From Planctomycetota bacterium (GTDB lineage: Bacteria > Planctomycetota > PLA2 > JAEUHO01), in NCBI GenBank assembly GCA_029213105.1, contig JARGNS010000097.1:1-7242 (forward strand): DNA of 7,242 bases. Direction: 5' to 3'. The notes under the pieces are model-generated. The model was given only the letters and a program-made list of their open reading frames with translations, searched no databases and was not told the DNA's origin. The translations under genes and the position numbers were made by a program. The first letter of the stretch is position 1. Each line of letters begins with the position of its first letter. Of this stretch, positions 1 through 6,383 are shown in pieces.

Positions 1-57
1 GGCGATGATCGCCAGGGCCACGGTCATCAGGACGGCTGCGAAGAGGATTCGCTTCAT
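1..57 (-). CDS. N-terminus of an exported protein, gene cut by left edge
   Basis: Reading leftward from the ATG at 57-55, the 19 available codons give MKRILFAAVLMTVALAIIA. This is a typical Sec signal peptide start: a short basic n-region (Lys-Arg) and then an unbroken hydrophobic stretch. The cleavage site lies outside the window, so neither a signal peptidase I site nor a lipobox can be judged. A clear Shine-Dalgarno (TAGGAG on the minus strand, plus positions 65-70) sits 7 bases before the ATG and supports both the start and the strand. The gene is divergent from the LOG-domain gene. The product is expected in the periplasm, a membrane or outside the cell; its function cannot be inferred from this fragment. 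Confidence 0.75.
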   Translation of the reverse strand, partial: MKRILFAAVLMTVALAIIA

Positions 58-64
58 CTCTGGA

Positions 65-70
65 CTCCTA
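65..70 (-). promoter_or_regulatory. Shine-Dalgarno of the leftward gene
   Basis: The minus strand reads TAGGAG here, followed by 7 bases and the ATG at 57-55. It is the main evidence that the short leftward reading frame at the left edge is a real gene start. Confidence 0.7.
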
Positions 71-406
71 AGGAAAGGTTCGCACCTGATCAGCCTACGG
101 GGTGGGGCCCTCGTGGGCCGTCCCGAGCGGGCTGCTCCGGCGCGGATCTGGTTCGGCCGTGATTCAAGCACAACGGGTGCCCAGGAGATACGGGCCGGCG
201 ACAATCCGGCGCATTGGGGGACACCCTGGCGCAACACCTTTGAAATCATGGGGTTACGGATGCTCCGCGGCCTGTCCCCCTCGGATCCCGGCCCGGCCGC
301 CGTCGGCTCGGGTGCTACCCCCCGGTAGCGTCAGGTGGAGCGTGTGACGCTTCGGGAGACGATCCGGCCCGAGCGGGCGGTAGCTTGTGCGCCCGACCGC
401 AGTCCC

Positions 407-410
407 GGAG
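407..410 (+). promoter_or_regulatory. Shine-Dalgarno GGAG of the LOG-domain gene
   Basis: GGAG is followed by six C residues and then ATG at 417. The spacing decides for ATG 417 over the in-frame GTG at 387, which has no comparable site in front of it. Confidence 0.65.
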
Positions 411-416
411 CCCCCC

Positions 417-2399
417 ATGTACGCCGCCCCCCAGACCCCCGACGGCCGCATTGTTGCCGTGCAGCCCACCTCCGAGGGGGCCTATCGCATCGACCTGGCC
501 TTCCCCGTGGGCCCCGAGTTGCGCCAGATGGTCCAGGGCCGGGAAGAGGAGCTGATCTTCGCCGCCCGCAGCCGGCTGGCGCGTCTGGGCATCGACATCG
601 TGCCGACGGGGAGCCTGGCCTGGGACGGGGACCATCTCGGTCTCAGCGCCGACGTCCGTGCCACGGTCAAGTCCTACGGCGTCCAGCCCCTGCTCGGCTC
701 GGTCCTCCTGCCCGGCGTCCGTGCCGGCCGGCTCGTGTTCTGCCCGTCGGAGCGACGGCTGGACTCGGCTGCGATCGATGACGCCCTCGTCAGCAACGAG
801 ATGCAGCTGCCCGCGGCCTACTCGATCGACCACGACGGTCGCTTCCGGGTGCGCCCCGAGGGCTGTGTGTACGACCTGGTGGAGGCGCTCACGCCCGCCA
901 CGCTCAAGAGCATCGTCACGCGGACGGACGGCAAGGACCTGCTCAACCGCATCCAGACGCGCCGCGCTGTCGATCGCATCGTGCTGGAACCCAACGACGG
1001 CGTCATCACCTCCTGCTCGATGTTCCTGCATCGGCACTATGTCGTGCTCGAGAGCGACGACAGCCCGCTCGGCCGGCATCTCGAGGCGGTCTGCCTCGAC
1101 CCCGTGCGGACGCGAGGCACGAACATCGTCCTCGAGGTCGCCACCCAGGGGGACCGGCGCATCGTGAACCCTGCGGTGTCGGCCGCGCTGTATCACGCGC
1201 TCCCTGTCGACGCGAAGCCGAAGCGTTGGTTTGCCGGCGCCGATCTCGAGCCCGCCTCGCCGAAGCCGGAGACCGAGGCGATGGCCGAGTACGACCGCCT
1301 CGTCGAGGTGTTCGATCGACTCGAGGAGCCGTCGGACACGGAACGCTACTCCCACCGTCTCGTGGCCTTCGCCGATGATGTGGCCGGGCTCGTACACGGT
1401 GGACAGCCCGAGTTGCTGTGGCGGCGCCCTTCGGATGGCTGTGCCCTGGCACCCGGTGCCGATCTCTCCTCGCGCGACGTGCACGAGTCCATGGACGGCG
1501 CCGACGGTCGGGTCTACGGCAGCTGCATCCTCGACGGTGTCGAGCGCGGCGCCGGCGGCACGCTGCTTCTTGGGTACTTCCCGAACCTCGTCGAACACAC
1601 GCAGATCTGTGCCGCGGCACTCGCCGGCAAGATCCGGCGCAGCGTGTTCCGGCGGGCCTCCTACGAGCATGGGAGCTTTCTCTCGGCACGCGACCACGGT
1701 CGGCTCGCGGACTATGAGGCCCTGGGCCTCGAGGTGTTCTGGTGCAACGACGAGCGCAAGCATGTCGCGTTGCATGTGTTCCGAGGCCTGCGTGGCTTCT
1801 TCATGGAGCCGCGCAACGTCGCGCGCTTCAAGGCCGCGCTCATCTTCGCGGCCTACGGGTCGGCCAAACTCATCGCCGCGGAGGAGACCGAGAAGGTGCG
1901 CAAGCTGGTCGAGAACCTGCGCGCGTTCTTCGGTGAGGACATCGCCTTCATGACCGGTGGTGGTCCGGGCTCGATGCAGCAGACGACCGACATCGCGCAG
2001 TCGCTCGGCATGCTCGTCGGGGCGAGCTTCATCGAGACCGTCGACCAGGAGACGAACCAGACGGCGGAGTTCTATCAGACCTTCCAGGGCCGCAGCCGGC
2101 AGGCGCGGCAGCGCTGGTTCGAGGTGGCGAGCTTCCACCTGTTCTTCATGGGGGGCGTGGGCACGCTGGAGGAGGTCGGCCTGACGCTCACCGACATGAA
2201 GCTGGGCGTGATCGATCTGTCCCCGCTGGTCTTCTTCGGCCGTCACGACGGCGAGACCTACTGGCGCAGCCTGCAGCGGCAGTTCAAGGTCATGGTCGAG
2301 GCGGGTCGGGCGCCCAGTTGGCTGCAGGAGCACGTCCTCGTCACCGACGACCCGGATCAGATCGCGCCCTTCTACAAGCGCACGCTCGAACTCGGTTGA
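417..2399 (+). CDS. LOG/PpnN-like nucleotide 5'-monophosphate nucleosidase-domain protein with long unknown N-terminus
   Basis: The protein has 660 residues. Its C-terminal part (about 465-660) shows the hallmarks of the lysine-decarboxylase-like LOG family: an initial AAYGSAKL strand-loop (479-486), the phosphate-binding TGGGPGSM (513-520), and GGVGTLEE (579-586) with the paired glutamates. This family splits nucleoside monophosphates into base and ribose 5-phosphate; E. coli PpnN and the cytokinin-activating LOG enzymes are examples. The usual proline of PGGxGTxxE is replaced by Met578. The catalytic-arginine segment is represented by an Arg-rich stretch, R559-R566, but spacing to the GG motif seems one residue off, so the exact residue is uncertain. 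Typical LOG proteins have about 180-250 residues and PpnN about 450. Here some 460 residues precede the domain; I recognise nothing in them and they do not resemble the PpnN N-terminus. No signal peptide or membrane helix is apparent, so it is probably cytoplasmic. It ends 77 bases before lipoprotein A. The LOG domain is well supported; enzyme activity and substrate are inference. Confidence 0.85.
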   Translation: MYAAPQTPDGRIVAVQPTSEGAYRIDLAFPVGPELRQMVQGREEELIFAARSRLARLGIDIVPTGSLAWDGDHLGLSADVRATVKSYGVQPLLGSVLLPGVRAGRLVFCPSERRLDSAAIDDALVSNEMQLPAAYSIDHDGRFRVRPEGCVYDLVEALTPATLKSIVTRTDGKDLLNRIQTRRAVDRIVLEPNDGVITSCSMFLHRHYVVLESDDSPLGRHLEAVCLDPVRTRGTNIVLEVATQGDRRIVNPAVSAALYHALPVDAKPKRWFAGADLEPASPKPETEAMAEYDRLVEVFDRLEEPSDTERYSHRLVAFADDVAGLVHGGQPELLWRRPSDGCALAPGADLSSRDVHESMDGADGRVYGSCILDGVERGAGGTLLLGYFPNLVEHTQICAAALAGKIRRSVFRRASYEHGSFLSARDHGRLADYEALGLEVFWCNDERKHVALHVFRGLRGFFMEPRNVARFKAALIFAAYGSAKLIAAEETEKVRKLVENLRAFFGEDIAFMTGGGPGSMQQTTDIAQSLGMLVGASFIETVDQETNQTAEFYQTFQGRSRQARQRWFEVASFHLFFMGGVGTLEEVGLTLTDMKLGVIDLSPLVFFGRHDGETYWRSLQRQFKVMVEAGRAPSWLQEHVLVTDDPDQIAPFYKRTLELG

Positions 2400-2464
2400 T
2401 CCGGGCGCTTGCTGGCAGCCTCATGGCGAAATCGCGCGGGAGCGGCTACGGTACGGAGCGCTCC

Positions 2465-2470
2465 AGGAGG
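2465..2470 (+). promoter_or_regulatory. Shine-Dalgarno AGGAGG of lipoprotein A
   Basis: A perfect AGGAGG lies 6 bases before GTG 2477. It selects that GTG over the in-frame ATG at 2423, which would put 18 extra polar residues in front of the signal peptide. Confidence 0.8.
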
Positions 2471-2476
2471 ACGCCC

Positions 2477-3712
2477 GTGGGACGTAGGCTGCAGACAGCG
2501 ATCGGCACTGCGCTGGCCACCGGTCTGCTGGCTTCCGTCCTGCTTGCCTGCGGCGGAGGGGGAGGCGGCTCCTCGAACGGCCCGGGGGCTCCCGGTGTCG
2601 TGGCGTTCGCGCCCTTTGCCGAGGCGACGGTCGTGTTCGGCCAGCCGGTGTTCATCTACAGCGAGGCGAACCAGGGCGCGCCCGCGCCGAGCGCGAGTTC
2701 GCTGGCATGCCCCGGGCTGCCGGCCATCGGCCCGCTGTTCGTGCCGGATGTCGAGAACCACCGCGTGCTGGGCTTCGCGCAGACACCGATCATCAGCAAC
2801 CTCGACGCGAACTTCGTCGTGGGGCAGCCGGACTTCCAGTTCGCGCTGCCGGGCCTGGGCGCGTCGGCCATGCGTCTTCCGAGTGCCGCAGCCGTCGCTG
2901 GGGGGCGGCTGTTCGTCGCCGACAGCGGCAACCATCGCGTCCTCGTGTATGCCGGTGTGCCGACTTCCAAGGGGGCGGCCGCAGCGCTCGCCCTGGGCCA
3001 ACCCGATCTGGTGACGGGGGTGCCGGCCGCCGGCCACGCCGGCTTGCGTCAGCCGACAGGGCTGAGCGTGTCCGGAGGACGCGTGGTCGTGAGCGATCGT
3101 GCAAACCACCGCGTCCTCGTGTGGCACGGCGTGCCCGCGACCAGTGGGGCGCCGGCCGATCTGGTGCTGGGCCAGGCCGACTTCGAAGGCACGCTGCTCA
3201 ACCGCGGTGGCGCCGTGGGCCGCGACACCCTGTTCGATCCCTACGGCGTGTGGACCGACGGCACGCGCCTGGCCATTGCCGACCGCGGCAATCACCGCAT
3301 CCTGCTGTGGCGCACGTTCCCGACGACGAACGGCCAGCCCGCTGATGTCGTGCTGGGGCAGCCGGATGGCAGCACGCGCCTTCCCGGCGCCGGCGCACTG
3401 GGCTTGACCAGCCCGTCCGATGTACACGGCCGCGGCGACCAGCTCTGCGTGGGGGACGCCGGCAATCACCGCGTCCTGTTGTGGTATCGCCTCCCCGATG
3501 TGGATCAGGCCCCGGCCGAAGGCGTGTTGGGGCAGTCCGATTTCGACCACCGTGCGCCAAATGACGCGGACCAGGACGGCCAGGCCGACGGGGTCCCCTC
3601 CGCCCGCACCCTGCGCAGCAAGGAGGGGGTCCTCTCCGTCCGTCTCGACGGCTCGACCCTGGTTGTCGGCGATACGGGCAACCACCGGGTGCTCCTCTTC
3701 CGGGGCGAGTGA
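2477..3712 (+). CDS. NHL-repeat beta-propeller lipoprotein A
   Basis: The product has 411 residues and starts at GTG. The signal peptide has an Arg-Arg n-region, a hydrophobic core and a lipobox LLAC, with lipidated Cys25, followed by a Gly/Ser linker. The mature protein carries six NHL-like signatures (N-H-R-[VI]-L) starting at residues 94, 152, 210, 272, 330 and 402. Most are preceded by a [VLA]xD[ASTR]-type strand and followed by W/Y/F, then a P-T-x-x-G turn and V-L-G-Q-[PAS]-D. Six repeats suggest a six-bladed propeller, probably closed by the N-terminal FGQPVF strand. Between repeats 5 and 6 an insertion has D-x-D-x-D-G-x-x-D (363-371), like a calcium loop. NHL propellers generally bind proteins, RNA or ligands, or form lyases; no catalytic residues are evident, so a binding or scaffold role is inferred. 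The first repeat is the most divergent of the three paralogues. The protein ends with the last repeat and has no C-terminal extension. Confidence 0.88.
   Translation: MGRRLQTAIGTALATGLLASVLLACGGGGGGSSNGPGAPGVVAFAPFAEATVVFGQPVFIYSEANQGAPAPSASSLACPGLPAIGPLFVPDVENHRVLGFAQTPIISNLDANFVVGQPDFQFALPGLGASAMRLPSAAAVAGGRLFVADSGNHRVLVYAGVPTSKGAAAALALGQPDLVTGVPAAGHAGLRQPTGLSVSGGRVVVSDRANHRVLVWHGVPATSGAPADLVLGQADFEGTLLNRGGAVGRDTLFDPYGVWTDGTRLAIADRGNHRILLWRTFPTTNGQPADVVLGQPDGSTRLPGAGALGLTSPSDVHGRGDQLCVGDAGNHRVLLWYRLPDVDQAPAEGVLGQSDFDHRAPNDADQDGQADGVPSARTLRSKEGVLSVRLDGSTLVVGDTGNHRVLLFRGE
3560..3592 (+). other. Calcium-loop-like insertion in lipoprotein A
   Basis: Residues 362-372 read NDADQDGQADG. The D-x-D-x-D-G-x-x-D spacing matches the calcium-binding loops of EF-hands, dockerins and thrombospondin type 3 repeats. 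It lies in the longest inter-repeat segment, before the last blade. Calcium binding is inferred from the pattern only. Confidence 0.5.
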
Positions 3713-3720
3713 CGCGAGCA

Positions 3721-3746
3721 GGCCCGCGGGGGCGTCGAAACGGGCC
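3721..3746 (+). terminator. Possible weak hairpin after lipoprotein A
   Basis: GGCCCG (3721-3726) and CGGGCC (3741-3746) can pair as a 6-bp stem with a 14-base loop, starting 8 bases after the stop codon. There is no T-run after it, so it is not a classical intrinsic terminator and may be chance pairing in GC-rich DNA. Confidence 0.2.
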
Positions 3747-3784
3747 GCATCGACCGCGATCGTGAGGACGGCCGGGAAGTCTCC

Positions 3785-3790
3785 TTGACC
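3785..3790 (+). promoter_or_regulatory. Possible -35 element before lipoprotein B
   Basis: TTGACC matches the sigma-70-type -35 consensus in five of six positions and lies in the 157-base gap between lipoproteins A and B. The expected -10 place (about 3807-3813) has only GACCCT-like sequence, so the promoter call is tentative. Confidence 0.25.
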
Positions 3791-3828
3791 GGGTGCGCCC
3801 GCGAGCGACCCTGGGCGTCTTCAGCCGC

Positions 3829-3854
3829 GATGCCACGAGCGTCGTGGCGGCATC
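3829..3854 (+). promoter_or_regulatory. Inverted repeat in the leader of lipoprotein B
   Basis: GCCACGA (3832-3838) pairs with TCGTGGC (3842-3848) around a 3-base loop. In an alternative fold the outer GATGCC (3829-3834) pairs with GGCATC (3849-3854), leaving a GGC bulge. The structure ends 6 bases before the Shine-Dalgarno of lipoprotein B. No T-run follows. It could be a leader hairpin affecting translation or RNA stability, or a palindromic protein-binding site; the sequence does not decide. Confidence 0.35.
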
Positions 3855-3860
3855 CATCCT

Positions 3861-3865
3861 GGAGG
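3861..3865 (+). promoter_or_regulatory. Shine-Dalgarno GGAGG of lipoprotein B
   Basis: GGAGG lies 4 bases before ATG 3870, somewhat close but strong, and fixes the start just ahead of the lipoprotein signal peptide. Confidence 0.7.
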
Positions 3866-3869
3866 ATCC

Positions 3870-5126
3870 ATGCGCCACTGCCTCTCGCTGCGTCTGCTTG
3901 CCGTCCTGTCCGTCCTCGCCCTGGCCGCCTGCGGCGGCGGCGGCACGAGCGACAGCGGCCCGTCCTTCTTCGCGTTCGCGACGTTCCAGGAGGCAAGTGT
4001 CGCCGTCGGTCAGGCGGACCTCGCCAGCAATATGGTCAATGGCGGCGGTGGGATCAACGCCGATACCCTGAACGTCCCGGGGGCGCCGTGCGTCGTCGGC
4101 GCCCGCCTCTTCATCGCGGACATGGGCAACAACCGCGTGCTCGGCTTCAACTCGATCCCGACGGCGAGCGGCGCGAGCGCGGACTTCGTCGTCGGGCAGG
4201 CCGACCTCATGAGTGGTGCGGCCAATGCGGGCGGGGCGGCCAGTGCCGGGACGCTGAACGGGCCCTGGGCCGTGGCGGAGACCGGGGGCACCTTCGTCGT
4301 CGCGGACACGGGCAACCACCGCGTCCTGCTCTACAGCGCCGTGCCCACGGCCACCGGGGCGACGGCCAGCGTGGCGCTCGGCCAGCCGTCCCTGCTCGGT
4401 GTCCTCGCGAACCAGGGCGGGGCGGCCACCGCCGGCACGCTCAGTGCCCCGACGGGCATCCACGCCGTCGGGACCAAGCTTCTGGTCTGCGATACCAGCA
4501 ACAACCGCGTCCTGATCTGGAACACGATCCCGACCACGAACGGGCAGGCGGCCGACATCGTCCTCGGTCAGGCGGACGGTGCGGGGGCCATGGCCAACCG
4601 GGGCGTCGTCGGTGCGCCCACCGCCAACACCCTGTTCTCCCCCTTCGGCGTCTGGAGTGACGGTACGCGCGTCGTCGTCGCCGACGGTGGCAACCACCGC
4701 GTGCTCATCTGGAACTCGTTCCCCACGGCCAGTGGCCAGGGCGCGGACATCGTCCTCGGCCAGGGCAGCTTCGGGTCCCAGCTCGCGGCCACGACCCAGC
4801 TCGGGATGAACGTTCCGACGGACGTCAGCTCGGATGGCACCAAGCTCGTCGTCGGCGACTGCGAGAACAACCGCGTCCTGATCTACGACGCCTTCCCCGT
4901 GGCCAGCAACACGGCCCCCACGACGGTTCTCGGCCAGGGAGTCTTCACCCTCGGTGCCGGCAACGACGACAACCAGGACGGGCTGACCGATGGCCCCGGC
5001 ATCGGGGTCTGCACGGCGAAGACCGTGAACACCACAAGTGGCTTCTCGTTCGTGACGCTGTTCGGGACGCGCCTGTTCCTGGGGGACCGCCGCAACAGCC
5101 GGATCGTGATCTACGAGGGGATGTAG
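3870..5126 (+). CDS. NHL-repeat beta-propeller lipoprotein B
   Basis: The product has 418 residues. The signal peptide contains Arg2 and Arg8, a Leu/Ala-rich core and lipobox LAAC with lipidated Cys21, followed by GGGG and a Ser/Thr/Asp linker. The next residue after the Cys is Gly rather than Asp. Six N-[NHS]-R-[VI] signatures begin at residues 87, 149, 211, 275, 333 and 409, spaced 62, 62, 64, 58 and 76. Blades end in G-Q-[AGP]-x-[LF] and several are followed by an A-N-x-G-G loop. Before the last blade lies D-D-N-Q-D-G-L-T-D (366-374), a calcium-loop-like motif. Several mature cysteines (in GAPCVVG, LLVCDTS, GDCENN and GVCTAK contexts) are absent from C at the matching places and could form disulfides outside the cytoplasm. 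The gene is a tandem paralogue of A and C. The role is probably ligand or protein binding at the cell envelope; no enzymatic residues are identifiable. Confidence 0.9.
   Translation: MRHCLSLRLLAVLSVLALAACGGGGTSDSGPSFFAFATFQEASVAVGQADLASNMVNGGGGINADTLNVPGAPCVVGARLFIADMGNNRVLGFNSIPTASGASADFVVGQADLMSGAANAGGAASAGTLNGPWAVAETGGTFVVADTGNHRVLLYSAVPTATGATASVALGQPSLLGVLANQGGAATAGTLSAPTGIHAVGTKLLVCDTSNNRVLIWNTIPTTNGQAADIVLGQADGAGAMANRGVVGAPTANTLFSPFGVWSDGTRVVVADGGNHRVLIWNSFPTASGQGADIVLGQGSFGSQLAATTQLGMNVPTDVSSDGTKLVVGDCENNRVLIYDAFPVASNTAPTTVLGQGVFTLGAGNDDNQDGLTDGPGIGVCTAKTVNTTSGFSFVTLFGTRLFLGDRRNSRIVIYEGM
4962..4994 (+). other. Calcium-loop-like insertion in lipoprotein B
   Basis: Residues 365-375 read NDDNQDGLTDG, matching D-x-N-x-D-G-x-x-D. 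It occupies the same place relative to repeats 5 and 6 as in lipoprotein A. Metal binding is inferred. Confidence 0.5.
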
Positions 5127-5150
5127 CGTCCGCCTCGGGCGTCGCACGTC

Positions 5151-5156
5151 TAGACC
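5151..5156 (+). promoter_or_regulatory. Candidate -10 box for leaderless transcription of lipoprotein C
   Basis: TAGACC within CTAGACC begins 12 bases before ATG 5163. With the usual 6-7 bases between a -10 hexamer and the transcription start, RNA would begin at or one base before the ATG. There is no Shine-Dalgarno in the 36-base gap after lipoprotein B and no recognisable -35. The same CTAGAC at identical distance precedes the gene at 6438. Confidence 0.45.
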
Positions 5157-5162
5157 TGCGTG

Positions 5163-6383
5163 ATGCGCACGATCCTCCTCCTTCTGCTCGCGTGCGGACT
5201 CGCGTCGTGCGGCTCCAGCGGTGACAGCGCGCCGCAGCCGCAGCCGCAGCCGATCGTGCCGTTCGTCCCGGCGACGTTCCAGGCGGCATCGGTCGTCCTG
5301 GGGCAGACCTCCTTCACCAGCGGTGTCGTCAACGCGGGCGGACTCGACGCGGGTACGCTGGCCAACCCCACCGCGGCCGTCGAGGCGGGCGGAAGGCTGT
5401 GGGTGGCCGACGTGGCCAACAACCGCGTGCTGGCCTACGCGGGGGTTCCCGCGACCAACGGCCTCGACGCCGTCGTGGCCCTCGGCCAGCCCGATCGCTT
5501 CAGCAACCTGCCCGGCACCACGGCGACCACCATGAGCCAGCCCGTGGGCCTGGTCGCGGCCGGTGGGCGCCTCTACGTGTCCGAGTTCGCCAACAACCGG
5601 GTGTTGATCTTCGACACCCTGCCGAACGTGGACGGTGCGGCGGCGAATGCCGTCCTGGGCCAGGGTGACCTCTCGAGTGCGATAGCCGGTACGACCCAGG
5701 CGCGGCTCGCGTCCCCCGTGGGCATCCACTACGGCGGCGGTCGTTTCGTGCTGGCCGACTCGGCCAACCACCGGGTGCTCGTGTGGAACGGCCTGCCCTT
5801 CCAGAACGGCGAGAACGCCGACCTCGTCCTCGGGCAAGCGGACTTCATCAGCGGCACCGTGAACGCCGGCAACCCCATGGCGGCACCCGACGCGAGCAGC
5901 ATGAGTTCGCCCTACGGAGTCTGGACGGACGGCGTGCGCCTCGTCGTGGCGGATCGCGGCAACAACCGCGTGCTCATCTGGACGACGTTCCCCACGACCG
6001 ACGGCCAGGCCGCGGATCTGGTGTTGGGGCAGGCCGACTTCCTCTCCGCGGCGCCGTCCTCCGGCGCGTCGGGGCTGCGTCTGCCTTCCGGCGTGACCGG
6101 CAATGGCGAGCAGCTCCTCGTGGCCGATGCCGACAACAACCGCGTGCTGGTGTGGGATGCGTTCCCGCTCGCCTCCGGCCAGGCGGCCGATCGGATCCTG
6201 GGGCAGTCCACCTTCGTGAGCGTGGCGCCCAACGACGACGACCAGGACCTGGTGCGCGGCGCGACGCCCTCGGCCCGCACCCTCGACGGGACGGGAGGGT
6301 TCCTGTTTGCGGGGCTCTTCGGTACGCGCCTCTGGGTGGGGGACTTCCGCAACCACCGGGTGCTGCGCTTCGACGGGAACTGA
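5163..6383 (+). CDS. NHL-repeat beta-propeller lipoprotein C
   Basis: The product has 406 residues. ATG 5163 is preferred; the adjacent in-frame GTG at 5160 would add one residue. The signal peptide is short: Arg2, a five-Leu core, then lipobox LASC with Cys16; an earlier LLAC at Cys11 is a less likely site. A Ser/Gly and then Pro-Gln repeat linker (PQPQPQP) follows. Six N-[NH]-R-V-L signatures begin at residues 86, 144, 202, 267, 325 and 397, spaced 58, 58, 65, 58 and 72. Blades carry the V-L-G-Q-x-D-F and P-T-x-G-x-A-A-D elements. The insertion before the last blade has D-D-D-Q-D (358-362) but lacks the Gly and final Asp of A and B. The mature part has almost no cysteine. It is a tandem paralogue of A and B with the cleanest repeats. 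Unlike them it has no Shine-Dalgarno and is probably transcribed from its own leaderless promoter. Predicted role: envelope-anchored binding or scaffold protein. Confidence 0.9.
   Translation: MRTILLLLLACGLASCGSSGDSAPQPQPQPIVPFVPATFQAASVVLGQTSFTSGVVNAGGLDAGTLANPTAAVEAGGRLWVADVANNRVLAYAGVPATNGLDAVVALGQPDRFSNLPGTTATTMSQPVGLVAAGGRLYVSEFANNRVLIFDTLPNVDGAAANAVLGQGDLSSAIAGTTQARLASPVGIHYGGGRFVLADSANHRVLVWNGLPFQNGENADLVLGQADFISGTVNAGNPMAAPDASSMSSPYGVWTDGVRLVVADRGNNRVLIWTTFPTTDGQAADLVLGQADFLSAAPSSGASGLRLPSGVTGNGEQLLVADADNNRVLVWDAFPLASGQAADRILGQSTFVSVAPNDDDQDLVRGATPSARTLDGTGGFLFAGLFGTRLWVGDFRNHRVLRFDGN
6231..6260 (+). other. Degenerate calcium-loop-like insertion in lipoprotein C
   Basis: Residues 357-366 read NDDDQDLVRG. 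The first three acidic ligand positions are retained, but the Gly after the third and the terminal Asp of the A and B loops are missing. It may have lost metal binding. Confidence 0.4.

Larger units (their letters stand above)
58..416. other. Divergent intergenic spacer, 359 bases
   Basis: This spacer separates the leftward signal-peptide gene from the rightward LOG-domain gene and should hold promoters for both. I see only weak candidates. On the minus strand TAGGCT (plus 92-97) fits a TAnnnT-type -10 and would give a leader of about 28 bases, but it lacks a recognisable -35. On the plus strand TAGCTT (381-386) is a poor -10 about 30 bases before the ATG. A 5-bp inverted repeat GGCCC/GGGCC with a 4-base loop lies at 106-119. 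Open frames crossing the spacer lack a ribosome site and have no recognisable product. No RNA gene was seen. Confidence 0.6.
2477..6383 (+). repeat. Tandem triplication of a six-repeat NHL lipoprotein gene
   Basis: Three adjacent genes share the same plan: lipobox, flexible linker, a F-x-x-A-[ST]-V-x-x-G-Q opening strand, six repeats of about 58 residues, and an acidic insertion before the last repeat. The fourth repeat is the most alike among them (A 3224-3368, B 4626-4772, C 5895-6041), each with S/D-P-[YF]-G-V-W-[TS]-D-G followed by the N-[HN]-R motif and [TS]-F-P-T. The copies are diverged at most other positions, so the duplication is not recent. Confidence 0.8.

Noticed and set aside
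5..328. A 107-codon plus-strand frame over the left edge and spacer
   Set aside because: It overlaps the leftward signal-peptide gene and has no ribosome site or recognisable product.
387..416. Upstream GTG start at 387 for the LOG-domain gene
   Set aside because: It adds ten low-information residues and has no Shine-Dalgarno; ATG 417 has GGAG six bases before it.
315..2333. A 672-codon minus-strand open frame opposite the LOG-domain gene
   Set aside because: Same GC-codon artefact. Its product is His/Arg/Ala/Glu-rich without recognisable domains, whereas the plus strand encodes clear LOG motifs.
2318..2476. Longer start choices for lipoprotein A (2318 or ATG 2423)
   Set aside because: The first overlaps the LOG-domain gene, and both put non-signal sequence before the signal peptide. 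GTG 2477 follows a perfect AGGAGG.
2754..6380. Regular DNA-level repetition that might be a CRISPR or satellite array
   Set aside because: The recurring AACCACCGCGT-like words are the coding sequence of the N-H-R motifs, spaced 174 bases or more apart in frame and varying at synonymous positions.
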